The notes beneath the pieces were generated by a model. The model was not told where the DNA came from. It worked only from the letters and a program-made list of their open reading frames with translations, and searched no databases. 64,000 nucleotides of DNA from Cryptomeria japonica (taxonomy: Eukaryota; Streptophyta; Pinopsida; Cupressales; Cupressaceae), in contig NC_081407.1 in assembly GCF_030272615.1 (NCBI RefSeq), positions 374,405,018-374,469,017 of the forward strand, in the 5' to 3' direction. The position numbers and the translations under genes are program-made. Below, piece after piece: positions 31,764 to 42,601 of this stretch. The number at the start of each line of letters is the position of its first letter. Positions within the stretch are counted from its first letter, which is position 1.

Positions 31764-33360
31764 TGTAGACACCTAAAAATGGTCAACGCTTGTGGAGTCA
31801 TACTTTAACATTTGCGCATTGCCTCATTTTAGGTTTTTGCATCGCATTAACATTTCTTCTATGATTCGCACTTGGTCTTTATCATTTGTGAGCATTGAGT
31901 CCTTCTTCTACATTCTTCATTTGTCTCACTTTTGAATTTGGTCTTGTCGACAACAATCTTCAGTCATGATTTTGGTCAAACTTATCTTGTCGTATCAATG
32001 TGCGTGCTTATTTGTCATCATTTTGGACATCGTCAATCCTAATTAGGGTTTTGTCCTCTTGTCAATCTTATCATCATGCGATCAAATTTGTCATCAATTG
32101 TGGTCATTGTCATCTATTTTGTCATCGATCCTTGTCCTCTTTTCAATTTTGTCCTTTTGCGATCAATTTATCGTCAATCATGGTCGTCCTCTCAATCACG
32201 TCAATTTGGATCAATTAGTCATTGTTCCTCGTCAATTGGCACATTTTGTCAATCAAATAATTTATCACATTGGTCATTTATTAATTCAAAATCATGATTA
32301 AATCGAATCGACATTAATTATCCTTCATCAAGACCTAATTGTCATCCTTGCATTACTAATTCATCTTCTAAGGTTTTACGATTTATTCATTTAACCTAAT
32401 TTGTCATTTCTTCCTCTAGGTTAATTAATTTATTTATTTATCCTAAAGTCTTCTCATCACAATTAAATGTTTAATTTAATTGGTTAACTAATTATTCATC
32501 TTTTTGTGAATTAATTAATAGATGACAAATTATTAATTGATTTACCTAATTTCTCCTAACTCATAATTTCCTAATTTTTCATTCCCTCTTTGTGAATTAA
32601 TTAATAAATGAGAAATTATTCATTAATTCACTAAATTCCTAATTTCCTCATTTTCTAATTTCCTAAATTTCTAAACTTCCTAATTCCTAATTTCCACCTA
32701 TTTTCTAATTTGTCAAATTTAATTTCCACCTAATTAAATTGTCTCTAGTTCTCCCTATTTTTGTGCTTTAGTGGAAGCATGAATTTCTCATGCGTCATAC
32801 TCTTGGCATAGCAAGATGTCATAAGGTTCTAGTTCTCTAGTCTTTGCATTGGAAATATGTCATAATTCATGACATAGAAGGTGTCATAACCTTCTTCTTT
32901 CCACTCAATTGTGCCATTTTTGAAATTAATTGCTTCCAATATCCATTTCATGCTAATTTGATCTTTTCTCCAATTTGTCTATAAATTGGATGAATTTCTT
33001 CAATCAAAGATAATTGGTAATCACTTTTGCAATCAGATAATCATAGAATCAGATAATGAGAAATAATCACTTCTTCTAGTACTCTTGTGCCAATATCAAT
33101 CTTGCTTTCACATTAGGTTTGTGCACTTGAAGGTGAGACCCACAAACAAAGGCTATTTGGAGAAGAAAGAAGGACAATGGAGCCGCATGAAGAAGCATTC
33201 AAATCTACCATTGGTTTGCATATGTATTTAATTTTGAATGTTTTGATCTCATGTCTCTATTGAGTGTGCTTAGGATAGATTCATTGCATTCTAGCTTTTT
33301 GTGATTAGGCTAGATTAGTTTTTATATATGCTTTGATGATTTCTGATTTCCTAACGTGCA
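31764..33360 (+). mobile_element. Solo LTR of a Tat-1-like family, inserted in Tat-2
   Basis: Starts TGTAGACACCTAAAAATGG and ends CTAACGTGCA. It aligns over most of its length to the minus strand of the Tat-1 LTR, with clear divergence. A perfect 5-bp target duplication GTATC flanks it (31759-31763, 33361-33365). No internal region remains, so LTR-LTR recombination removed it. Confidence 0.88.
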
Positions 33361-34487
33361 GTATCAGTTTCATGGATTCAGTCAATTTCAGATGAGATGG
33401 CAACAATAATGGGCTTCAACAAAATCAAATCTTTCAATAGACTCAGACAACATTATGGTTCGGTGCTATCTATCCATTTTGTGAAAGTAAACATTGTGAC
33501 CACAATCAAATAAGACTTATACAAGTGACAAGAGACACTAAAACTTGAGGACTACAGTGGATGTTGGTGTCGAGTCTTAGTTTTCTTTTGATTTTATCTT
33601 TTGGTGACATGTCTTTTAGCTTTTTCAGGATATTTCTGACTAGAGATTCTATCTCCAGGATGTCTTTGACTAGAAAGGCGAGGATGGGGTATTGTCACCT
33701 ATTTTTGTTTGTTGTCTGTGGATTGTCTCTTAGTAATGCTATGACTTGTCTAAGGATATGAGGACACTGTGAGTCTAGTGTGAACTGGGGCATTCTTTGT
33801 TTGTGACTGTCTTATCTCCATGCAAACAGGTACAATGACTTTCTGGGTTGAACATATGCCTCGATTGTCATAACCTACTTGCCATAATAAAGCTCAATGA
33901 TGATAACGCACAAGAAGCTCTTTCACTTTCATATCTTCTATCTTCCATCCCCCTTTCTTGATTGACTTCCATCATCCTTCTCAAGTCCGCGTAGCCCACT
34001 ATCACATGACTGAGTATAATGACACACCAAAAACATTTGCATTTCATGTAGTTGCACCTGCATTACCACATATAAGCATTTCATACATACATATAGATAT
34101 CACAACTGCATCACATCCTGCACACAACACATGTTAGCACATCTTACATTTTCATCATGTAAATAGTTCTTTGCATTATCATATTCATCTGCATTACATA
34201 CATTCACATTTGCATCATGCATACACATATAAAACATAAAAGAACAAAAAAAAATATTACATTGCATCATATACATATTTGCATCCATATCATAAGCATC
34301 ACATAGAAACATATATCACATATGTACGCATGCATATAGCTTCCGCAAAGATGAATCATCTCATATATATATATAAAGTGTCATGATACAATGATGTCAA
34401 AATACATATGGCTACAAAATCACCTGCAGGTGTCTACATCATCATACAAAAATGGTATAATACTGATACATAGGGAGCCCTCTACGA
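33361..34487 (+). other. Tat-2 3' region between the solo LTR and the antisense PMD gene
   Basis: No gene is visible on either strand. 34030-34330 is rich in CATATACATTTGCATCAT-like short repeats, with a short TA run at 34363-34374 (CATATATATATATAAAG). This part is the 3' flank of the antisense PMD gene. Confidence 0.55.
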
Positions 34488-35129
34488 CTATGATGAATTC
34501 CCTTCCTCAGAGCTGGCTGGCCTCAACGGAGTCTGAGCCCTAGAAGGACCCACCCCAAGATCATCTCTCCTGGCCCCTGTGTCCTCTACAGCCACCCCTC
34601 GTGCTGCCCTATCCAGACAGAGGAACCCACTGATAACTCCTGCCAACACTGTTGGTAGTGCTAATCTTGTCCATGTCATGGTATCCCATGCCACATGTCC
34701 CACCCTCATCTCCAGTCCCAGATCCTAGAACACTCGTCTCAGTGCATCCCTATCTCTGTCTTGATCATAGGGTACTAACTCCCCATCGATCGGTATCTGC
34801 AGAATCCTGTATACATCCTCCAAGGTGATTGTCATCTCACCCATCGGCAAATGAAACGTACATGTCTCGGAGTGCCATTTCTCCGCCAGTCCAGTTAGCA
34901 ATCCCATGTTCACCCGAAACTCAGGCACATACAAAATATGTCTCAATCCCATAGCCTCAATCACAGCTCGGTCCTCGGCTGTCAACTCAAGTCGCAACCT
35001 CTGAGTCGATGGGAATCTCTCTTGTGACTCCAGCATCGGCAAATACTCCTGCAGTCAAACAAATCAATTGTGTCAGTCATAATGGCATTCACTGTTTATC
35101 ACAAAATGCTAATTTTTATCTAAATACAT

Positions 35130-35420
35130 ATGGCTATCTATCCTAGTGACACTCACTATTCATCACAAAGTGTTGCTTCTATCCTAGTGGTACTCCCTGT
35201 TCATCACAAAGTACTACGTGTTTTGCACTCCCTGTTCATCACAAAGTGCTCCTCACATTTACACTCCCTGTTCATCACAAAGTGCTACTCATATTTTAGT
35301 ACTCCCTATTCATCACAAAGTGTTGCTCATATTTTAGTACTCCCTGTTCATCACAAAGTACTCTATCTTGGTACTCACTGTTTATCACAAAGTGCCTTGA
35401 TCTATCCTAGTCTTCCCTAG
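35130..35420 (-). repeat. ~37-bp tandem repeat in the PMD intron
   Basis: Seven or eight degenerate units in + orientation read TACTCCCTGTTCATCACAAAGTG followed by a variable 12-15 bp (CTACTCATATTTTAG or shorter). It lies wholly inside the predicted intron, beside the CACAAACGCGCC-type motif array (35530-35665). Confidence 0.75.
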
Positions 35421-35529
35421 CGGACCTGCTTGAGTGTATCCTCTCAGTAACTTATCCAATCGACAGCATATGTTCATCACAGAACTGTCGATTTGACCTA
35501 GAAGACACAAATTCACATTTTTGGACATA

Positions 35530-35665
35530 AATGTGCTTTCCTGACACAAATGCGCTTAAGGACTGCATAGACGTGCCTACAAAGCACAGACGCACCTGGA
35601 ACCTACACAAACACGCCTAGTGGACACAAACGCGCCTGGCACCAACGTAGACGCGCCTAAATGTT
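35530..35665 (-). repeat. Short-motif array (CACAAACGCGCCTgG)
   Basis: Five or six degenerate ~20-bp units in + orientation: ACAAATGCGCTTAAG, CATAGACGTGCCTAC, CACAGACGCACCTGG, CACAAACACGCCTAG, CACAAACGCGCCTGG and GTAGACGCGCCTAAA. It resembles the array in the Tat-1 leader (17995-18135). Confidence 0.65.
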
Positions 35666-35924
35666 TTTGACATTTTTTGGGACCCTATTCTAAGCGCATT
35701 TATTGCCCTATCTACCATGCATTAATGACAAACATAAATGCGTCAAAGTACAAGGAGGTTTGGTGGTACTTACCGGCTCTCCTACCTCTGCTGGCCTCTG
35801 GAATCGGCGAACGCGGTCGAATCTATGAATGAAAGCCATCGCTGCTGACTGTTACTGCTCTATTCTTGCTCTGCACTTTGATCTCGTGGAGGTGTAGATG
35901 ATAATGAGGATGTATTTTCCCCCG

Positions 35925-36155
35925 TGGTCTATCTTATAGACTACCCTAGCCCTCACCTCACCTTCGTTATCCTGTGACTTTGTCACTTTATCTGATCAGT
36001 CCATTCTAGCCATTCTTTCTTATCGAGAGATTGTCTGCAATCTTTTCAGACATTTTCATCCAATCTCTCGAGGGGGCATATCATTCCCATCTTGGGGCAA
36101 CTCTGTATTAGTTCATCTTATCTTCTTTGAAACAACGCGACAAGCCGCATTGTCT
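35925..36155 (-). promoter_or_regulatory. Antisense promoter-like region of Tat-2
   Basis: On the minus strand TCTATAAGATAGACC (TATA at 35938) is preceded by segments also found before the Tat-1 antisense exon 1 (+ strand 5059-5345): TTTGAGACAATGCGG, GTTTCAAAGAA, ATATGCCCCCTCGAG, GATAAGAAAG/GATAAGAATG. Order and spacing agree. This is the likely promoter of the antisense PMD gene; activity is inferred. Confidence 0.6.
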
Positions 36156-36170
36156 CAAAGAGGGGCAAAA
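36156..36170 (+). promoter_or_regulatory. Tat-2 polypurine tract
   Basis: CAAAGAGGGGCAAAA directly before the 3' LTR start TGTAGACACC. Same tract as in Tat-1. Confidence 0.88.
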
Positions 36171-36931
36171 TGTAGACACCTAAAATTGTCCAGTCTAATT
36201 AAATAAATATTTTATTTATTTAATTATCTAAGCTTAATTCTTCTATTAATTAAATAAATCTTTATTTATTTAATTAATTCATTTATCCTCTTCTAGCCTT
36301 ATTTCTCATTTAAATAAATACATTTATTTATTTAAATTATCATTTTCCTAAATTAAATTTATTTATTTAATTGATCCCACTTCTTCTATTAATTAAATAA
36401 ATCTTTATTTATTTAATTAATTCATTATCCTTTTCCACCTATGACACATGTCATTCATCTCTTAATTCCTACACTACCTACTTCTTTCATTATTTTATTA
36501 TTTCTTCTACCTACCCTCTAATCCTAGCCGACCTCCTTTTTACACCTCTCAATCTTATCCCTCCATTTCTTATAGTGTCTTCTATTTAAGAAGATGCCTC
36601 CTTCATTGTCAAATCCTAATGAACTATTTTTGATCATTTGACTATACTACGATCCTACTTGCAACCACATTCCGTTCTTTGTTGAGCTCTTGTGCACATA
36701 AAATCTGAGAGCAAATATATCAAGCAAGATCAATGGAGATAGGAAGAATGGAGATCAAAACCCTATTGGACATGTAATGGTATAATCTTTGTGATTTCAT
36801 TTGATTTGCATTGTCTTAGGTAATTTTCATATGTTATGGTGGATCTTTGTTGTTGTTAGGCTAGGGTTTGGTGGTTGAATTCATTTAGCTTTTCAATATT
36901 GTTATTATTGTATCCATTTTCACCATATATA
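36171..36931 (+). repeat. Tat-2 3' LTR
   Basis: Pairs with 23741-24504. Starts TGTAGACACC and ends ACCATATATA. It is followed by the right GTTAC of the target duplication and then by NK-1 coding sequence. Confidence 0.92.
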
Positions 36932-36936
36932 GTTAC

Positions 36937-38904
36937 CTCATTCACTCTTCCTGCTATTAGTGCTACACATTGGTGAGCAGTTGAGAATACTAATCGGTTA
37001 GCCTCAAAGATTAATTGATCTATCTCATCAGGTGAGTTAACAGGATGCACTGCAAGTAGTCTTTCAATTTTTATTTTCTTATCTAGTTCAATAATAGCTA
37101 CCCTTCTAGCTTCTAGTCTATTATACAGATCAGCTGGCATTTCATAAACAACTTGCATCAAAAATTTCTTGAAAATATCCAAGTGTAAGATTACATTGTT
37201 CTCTACTTTCTCTTTGTCATCAGCGGATAGTGTGTCATATAGTTTGCTGATGTTCTTCAACTTACCATCCTCTGTAATTTCACTAAGAAGTTTATCTAGT
37301 GGAGCGATGACTTGTTTTAACTTCTTTTTCTTTGGAGTTAGTTTCTTTACTAGGGGCCTCACTGCCTGTTGCTTTTGTCTTATTTTCCTAGGAGAGGGTG
37401 AGGGTACCGGTGAGGGTTTTCTTTTCCTTTCTACCCTTTTAAATACCATCAGTATATCACTCTTAGAGGAAGTTCCAACCGGTGAAAGATGAGTTTCCGG
37501 TTGAAGTCCTTCCAACTCTCTTTCCTTTATACCAGTTTGCTTCAGAACATCTTCTTTAATTGCTTTAGCCTACCAGGTTCCTTTCCTTACTGTTTCTTCG
37601 ACCTTCTTAACCCTTTTCCTAGACTGAATTTGACTCTCAATTGTTTCAACACTGCCAAAAAATTTCTTAGTAGGTTCCTTTGGTGCTTCAAGGAGGGCTT
37701 TTGCATAAGTTTCAATAATATTGTCATTTGTCTCATAGCCCATTTTAGTTACCCAGATAGTTCTAGGAATAACTGCCTCCATCCAAATTTCATCTTTCTT
37801 GATCACAAAACAAATTTCCTTTTGATATTTATCCACAATAGCTTGTGATAGTCTTATTCTAGTTTTCATTCGAGCCTTTAATGCTTGAAAATGTTTATTT
37901 AGGTTTTTCTCCTAGTTCTCTCCCATATTGTTCAATAGATCCAACAGTTATTTTCCTACCGGAATGTCAAAACCAAAATTTCTTGGACCAATACTGGCTA
38001 CTTGTTTTGTTATGTACAACATCAGACAAACAAGCAAATTTCCAAATCTGAATATTCCTTTCTTATCATTTTTAATCTTTCCTGGATTGTCTATCAACTC
38101 ATCTTTAAGCCATTCACATATATCTATTCTTGCATTATCATTGACCATATCATAGGCACTTTTGATACATAAGCTAGAAACTGAATTCAACCTATTTGCA
38201 TGTGTAGCTTTATAACCTAAGATCATACTGATAAATCTGACATTTATGTCTTTTACATTGTTTACCCTTAAAGACCTTTTGTCAAATGTTGCACTGGTTA
38301 AGTCTATCACTATGTCATTTGAGACTCTCTTTGTTTTGTCAGGTCTATTACCGGTGGAAGGTAACCTTGTTACTACTTTGACAGCTTCCTTAGTAATTTT
38401 ATGGATTGAATCCAACCAGAAAAATTCACCATGTACCTTGCTTAACACAATCCTTATGATGTCCTTGGGAAAATCCGGGATACTAAGGATTTCAGTAAAA
38501 CCTAGGGTTTCCACTATCTTATGTTCCAGTTTGACATTTCTAGACTTATCACAAATCACTGTCCGATACATATTCTTAATTTCATCATCACCCAATTCCT
38601 CTATATGACAATGTATATACATCCTAGGGTCTTCAACATATACTACTCCCTTAGGAATTTGAGAAAATGCACCTATGCTATCATCTTTCTTCGCAATTTT
38701 GGGAACCAGTTTGAAAATGGGTCTAGGGCATTTAATAACCTCAACAACAGTAGGGTTTGCAATAAATTTAGGAGTGGAGGAGGATCCCAGATTATAAATA
38801 CCTCAATCTGCCTTAAGGATGAATTCTTGATGAATTGCTTCACTTTTTTGCTAAGGAAGCCTTCACTTGGGAATTTTTGCGCTCTCGAAGGTTTGAATGC
38901 TTAA
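36937..38904 (-). pseudogene. NK-1 second protein, N-terminal globular part and basic region
   Basis: A predicted globular stretch (38904-37948) contains MYIHCHIEELGDDEI, FWLDSIHKITKEAVKVVT, LPSTGNRPDKTKR, DLTSATFDKRSLRVNNV and GNLLVCLMLYITKQV. NK-2 has an alignable open copy of 376 codons (44590-45720). A further conserved piece (37869-37570) has FVIKKDEIWMEAVIPRTIWV. Next is a Ser/Pro/Lys-rich basic region (KRKPSPVPSPSPRKIRQ, LTPKKKKLKQ) that looks like a nuclear-localisation stretch, then a helical domain (37300-36937). A few stops and frame changes break it. I do not recognise the fold. An extra ORF or env-like ORF of Sireviruses is one possible origin; nothing in the sequence proves it. 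Confidence 0.6.
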
Positions 38905-39120
38905 TGAAATGAAAATGGAGCCAAAACACTCGCTTTATAATGTCATTTTCACCAACTACCACATTTAATGCTTGTCGATTAATTCACAACTTAACTCATC
39001 TGTCGGTATAGAAGTAATTCCAAATTCTTACCATCAACCGAGGGAATAATAGCATGTTTTTCATTTTGTTGCTAAACCCCCAAAAGAATTTTCTTTAGTT
39101 AGATGAAGAGTCTCTTGCTG

Positions 39121-40186
39121 GTGGAGTGTTACTCTATTCTGCCGGTGGAGGAGTATTCCCATCAACATTCTGATCTGACTTTTTGATCCACTGCTTTGAG
39201 AATTCTGGCTTTACCTCTTCAACCTTTTCTTTACATTTCAAACTAGCACCTTTATTATTTGTCGGTGATGCCTTACTTCTACAAAATTTAGCAATATGTC
39301 CAATCTTGTTACAAGCATAACAGGTCACATTGTTTTTCTGAATAGGTTTCCCATATCCTATGTCGGTTTGTGTTCTGCATTGATTAGATAAGTGTCCAAA
39401 TCTTCCACAAACATAACATCTTACATTCATTCTGCAATTTTCTGAGTTATGACCAATTTTGTTGCATTTAGAACATTGACCAGTGGGTGTATTAGTGTTC
39501 TGATAGTTTCTAGATCTACATTGATTTGCTCTATGACCATAATTGTTACAATTAAAACATTTTCCATTAAATTTGTAAGCATTGCTATGATCATGATTGT
39601 TTGCAGTACTGGAGCTTTCACCAACTTCAAAGCCAAGGCCATTTGTGTCTCCATTAGGTTTCTAGTTTTTCAAAATGTCATCAAGTTCTTCTGAGCTTTT
39701 CTTGAATTTCTCCTTGTGTTGATTTGTAGCAGCTAGTTCCCTTTCCAAGATTCCTTTCTATCTCATGAGTTCATTTGTGTCATTTTGTGTATGCATCAGA
39801 TCTATCTTCAACATATTATTTTCATGACCAAGTCTTGTGTTTTCATTTGTAGCATCATTCAGTCTTCTAGTCAAGTCTTCTTCATTTTTCTTTTTATCTT
39901 CAATTTCTTTACAAAATCTCATAGTCATATCCTGCATCTCATTCTTTCTTGTAGTGTTTTCTTGTCTCAACTTGTTTACTAGATCATTAAGAGTTTCCTT
40001 TTCATCATTCTCATTCTGCATCTTTTCACAAAGTTCTCCTCTTGTTTCTTGCAATAGTAAGATTTTCTTGAAGTGCTTGAATAATATCCTGAGCAGCCTT
40101 TAGATCATCCTCAAGTTTGATATTGTTTAATTTTTTGCATCATAGTCTGAAAGAGTCGTTTCCAATTATTTTCTTAAGCTTTCCAT
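39121..40186 (-). pseudogene. NK-1 first protein: long coiled coil plus four CCHC zinc knuckles
   Basis: From ATG 40186 (70 bp after the primer site) the chain starts MESLRK, then TAA, then LETTLSDYD; NK-2 has TAG at the same codon. A ~200-residue heptad-rich coil follows (LRQENTTRKNEMQDMTMRF, RRLNDATNENTRLGHENNML) with two frame slips. Downstream are four exact Cys-x2-Cys-x4-His-x4-Cys knuckles: CFNCNNYGHRANQC, CSKCNKIGHNSENC, CYVCGRFGHLSNQC and CYACNKIGHIAKFC (about 39548 to 39288). A short Lys/Glu tail ends in TPPPAE. Zinc knuckles bind nucleic acid, so a gag/nucleocapsid-like RNA-packaging role is likely. The usual copia gag domain is not visible. Confidence 0.75.
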
Positions 40187-40237
40187 CTCTACTGGTGTCA
40201 AGATCTTCCTCAAGCTATTAGGCTTTTGAAAATAGAG

Positions 40238-40257
40238 GACCGGGCTCTGATGCCAAT
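40238..40257 (-). promoter_or_regulatory. NK-1 primer-binding site (initiator Met tRNA type)
   Basis: After the LTR end CCTAACA the minus strand reads ATTGGCATCAGAGCCCGG. This is the common plant copia site TGGTATCAGAGC with one change (C for T). Confidence 0.85.
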
Positions 40258-41048
40258 TGTTAGGATTCCCAAAGATACTGAGGGGGGGCGGGGGGGTGAG
40301 TCAATATTTGACCGGTTTATGAAATTTGTAAACTTATAACATGAAAAGCATATCAAAACTGTGTACCGGTAAACTAAAATTAATACAACAAGTAAGAACA
40401 ATAACCACAAAATAAGAAGCACACCATAACACAATATTTTAACGAGGAAACCTAGTGTGGGAAAAACCTCAGTGGGATTTGTGACCCACAATATTCACTT
40501 ACTGGCCAATAAGGGAATATTACTATTTACAAGAGGGGCTTGCACATGCAGGAAGGCCAAGTGCCTAGAGCTCATTGCTCAATTACAAAAAGAAGTCACA
40601 TTGACTTACAAAAATGGATTATACAATTCCAATGTCTTGTACTGCTTCAAATTAGCATCTGCTATGCTAGATCCAGTATAGGTTTAAGTTCTACTACATA
40701 TAAAAACCCTTAACCAATAATTCGCATATTAGGTCTGCTACCTTCTATTTATTTTTCACATATCCTATCATCCTAAATGATCTACAATGATCTCATACAT
40801 ATATGAGTCATTTTACAATCAGCCATGTTGGCTTACAAAAGATTTTACAATTAATTACAAAATATAAATATACAAAATTCATGTCGGCCAGGGTGTCGGT
40901 ATTCTTCCTTTCGATGCCGGTGTACTGTATGTCGGTGTAGAGTTTGTCAGTATCGGTGCCTACCGGTATCATATGATTGCAAGGTTGCCATCAATGACAA
41001 TACCTTCAATCACCTACAATTTCTCATTGGAGTGTGCATTTGCCAACA
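40258..41048 (-). repeat. NK-1 5' LTR
   Basis: Pairs with 21102-21887. The G run here is GAGGGGGGGCGGGGGGG. In + orientation it starts TGTTAGGATTCCC and ends TTTGCCAACA. It is followed by the right CTCAG of the target duplication. Confidence 0.9.
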
Positions 41049-42283
41049 CTCAGAAAGAAGGAATTGATTATAATGAAACTTTTGCACCACTAGCCAAAAT
41101 TGAAGCAGTAAGACTATTTCTTGCATTTGCAGCTCATAAGAACTATAAAGTTTATCAGATGGATGTAAAATGTGCATTCTTGAATGGAGATCTTGAAGAA
41201 GAAGTTTACATTGAATAGCCTGATGGATTTTCATTAATAGATGATAAGGATATGGTTTGCAGGTCAAGGAAAGCCTTATGTGGATTAAACCAAGCTCCTA
41301 GAGCTTGGTATGCTAGACTGGATAAATATCTTTTAAAGCTTGGTTATACTAAAGGTAATGCTGACAGTAATTTGTATTACAAAATTACCAATGATGAAAT
41401 TTTGGTTATTGAAGTATTTGTGGATGATATCATTTTTGGAGGTGAAGAAGATTTATGTAAAGACTTTGCTAACAAGATGCAGGAAGAATTTGAAATGTCC
41501 ATGATTGGAGAGATAAAAAAAATTCTAGGTTTGCAGATTTCACAAATAGATAAAGGTATATTCATATGTCAAACAAAATACTTGAAGGAACTTTTGAAGA
41601 AATTTGGTATGGAAAACTCCAAACCAGTAAGCACTCCTATGACTACAACTGATAAATTGACATTAAAGGATGATTGAGCTCCCACTAATCTGACAAGGTA
41701 CAAATCTATGATTGGAGGATTACCGTATTTGACACAAACTAGACTTGATATAATGAATGCAGTGTGTATTGTATCAAGATTTCAAAGCAAACCTAAATAA
41801 AATCATGAAATAATAGTAAAAAGGATTATTCGGTACCTACAAGTCACAACAAATCTTGGTTTATGGTATCCTAAGGATAACAATTTTGAGTTATGTGCAT
41901 ATACAGATGCAAATTGGGCAGGAGATGTGGATGATAGAAAGAGTACCACTAGTAGAGCATTCTTTCTTGGTAGAAGGTTAATTTCATGGATCAGCAAGAA
42001 GCAAACTTGTACATTATTATTTACAGCAAAAGCAGAATATGTTGCAACAAAAACTAATTGTACTTAGGTATTATGGATCAAAAAAATTTTGAAGGATATA
42101 AAGGTAAAATAAAAAGAACCAATAATTATTTACTGTGATAACTCAGCAGCAATTGATATATCAAAGAATTCGGTATTTCGCTCTAAAACAAAGCATGTAT
42201 CTATTAAGTACAATTTTCTGAAAGAGAATGTTGAAGAAAATCAAGTGAGATTGGTTTATGTGATTACTAAAGAGCAAATATCT
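41049..42283 (+). pseudogene. Copia-O reverse transcriptase (rest) and RNase H
   Basis: After the NK-1 LTR the RT goes on with [19 protein letters not shown] and [21 protein letters not shown], then LCGLNQAPRAWYARLDKYL, the catalytic VFVDDIIFGGEEDL and [14 protein letters not shown]. Stops lie at 41216-41218 and 41675-41677. RNase H follows in decayed form (CAYTDANWAGDVDDRKSTTS, FLGRRLISWISKKQ, YCDNSAAIDISKN, FRSKTKHVSIKYNFLKE) and reaches VITKEQ. The usual ADIFTKPL ending is missing because NK-2 sequence starts at about 42284. Confidence 0.88.
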
Positions 42284-42289
42284 CTAAGA

Positions 42290-42586
42290 GATTAGTGTTC
42301 TCTTGCCTCAACTTCTCTGCAATATCTCTAAGAGTCTCCTTTTCATAATCATGTTTCTGCATTTGCTCATGAAGTTCCTTCCTCTTATTTTGTGCTATAA
42401 CCAAGTTCTCTTGAAGTCCTTTAATGAATTCCTTAAAAGTCCTCAGATCATCTTCAAGTTTGATATTCTTCAATTTTTTTGCATCAAAATCTTCAAGAGC
42501 TCCTTCCAACTATTTTCTCAAACTCTCCATCAGTACCGGTTTCAAAATCTTCCTCAAGTTGTTAGGCTTTTGCAAATAGAGGACCA
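42290..42586 (-). pseudogene. NK-2 partial second copy of the coiled-coil ORF
   Basis: On the minus strand MESLRK, TAG, LEGALEDFDAKKLKNI, then coil sequence to EKLRQENTNLLEI. It is cut at about 42290 where it meets Copia-O. The TAG after codon 6 is at the same place as in the full NK-2 copy, and NK-1 has TAA there. Confidence 0.75.
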
Positions 42587-42601
42587 GGCTCTGATACCAA
42601 T

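Larger units (their letters stand above)
34488..35839 (-). pseudogene. Antisense plant mobile domain (PMD/MAIN-like) gene, two exons, inside Tat-2
   Basis: Exon 1 (35839-35774) is ATG plus 21 codons including HRFDRVRRFQRPAEVGEP, ending at donor GTAAGT. The intron (35773-35049, 725 nt) ends TTTGACTGCAG. Exon 2 starts at 35048 in phase 0. It carries the PMD core: LTAEDRAVIEAMGL, EKWHSETCTFHLP, MGEMTITLEDVYRILQIPID. A TAG at 34725-34727 stops it after DALRRVF, but the same frame goes on with PMD-like sequence (EMRVGHVAWDTMTW, LPTVLAGVISGFLCLD) to 34488. PMD proteins include the plant nuclear MAIN/MAIL1 factors and occur in transposons. A TATA box lies 99 bp before the ATG. The gene runs opposite to Tat-2. 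Confidence 0.8.
23741..36931 (+). mobile_element. Tat-2: non-autonomous Ty3/gypsy (Tat-type) element with antisense PMD gene
   Basis: LTRs 23741-24504 and 36171-36931 are flanked by a perfect target duplication GTTAC (23736-23740, 36932-36936). Order: LTR, primer site, 2.5-kb leader, gag, protease fused to the tail of integrase, a 5-kb 3' region with a solo LTR and an antisense plant mobile domain gene, PPT, LTR. RT, both RNase H domains and the integrase core are missing. It needs enzymes from another element. The LTRs differ at about 15 sites by eye (about 2%). It interrupts the NK-1 second ORF. Confidence 0.92.
21102..41048 (-). mobile_element. NK-1: pol-less LTR element with a four-zinc-knuckle ORF, split by Tat-2
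   Basis: LTRs of about 790 bp (21102-21887, 40258-41048) flank an internal region that is ~5.2 kb once Tat-2 is removed. A perfect 5-bp target duplication CTCAG lies at 21097-21101 and 41049-41053. Minus orientation follows from the primer site after the 40258 LTR end and a polypurine tract before the 21887 end. Inside are a coiled-coil protein with four CCHC knuckles and a second long protein, but no protease, RT, RNase H or integrase. LTR, primer site and PPT match the Sirevirus-like copia elements nearby, so copia enzymes probably moved it (inference). Confidence 0.88.
19839..42283 (+). mobile_element. Copia-O: 5'-truncated Ty1/copia element, split by NK-1
   Basis: Integrase (19839-20640) and the start of RT (20832-21101) lie left of NK-1. 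The rest of RT and RNase H (41049-42283) lie right of it and resume in the same frame after one copy of the CTCAG duplication. Integrase before RT is the Ty1/copia order. The 5' LTR, gag and protease are missing at the Tat-1 border, and the end of RNase H is cut at the NK-2 border (about 42283). The plus-strand LTR pieces at 48105-48606 and 56088-56477 may be its 3' LTR (inference from order and orientation). Confidence 0.85.

Noticed and set aside
34100-34312. Met/Cys/Asp-rich minus-strand frame
   Set aside because: Product of CATATGCATCAT-type repeats; no relation to the PMD exon upstream.
36937-38904. The NK-1 second protein as an interrupted host gene
   Set aside because: It lies between two matching LTRs with a target duplication and has a counterpart in NK-2, so it belongs to the element.
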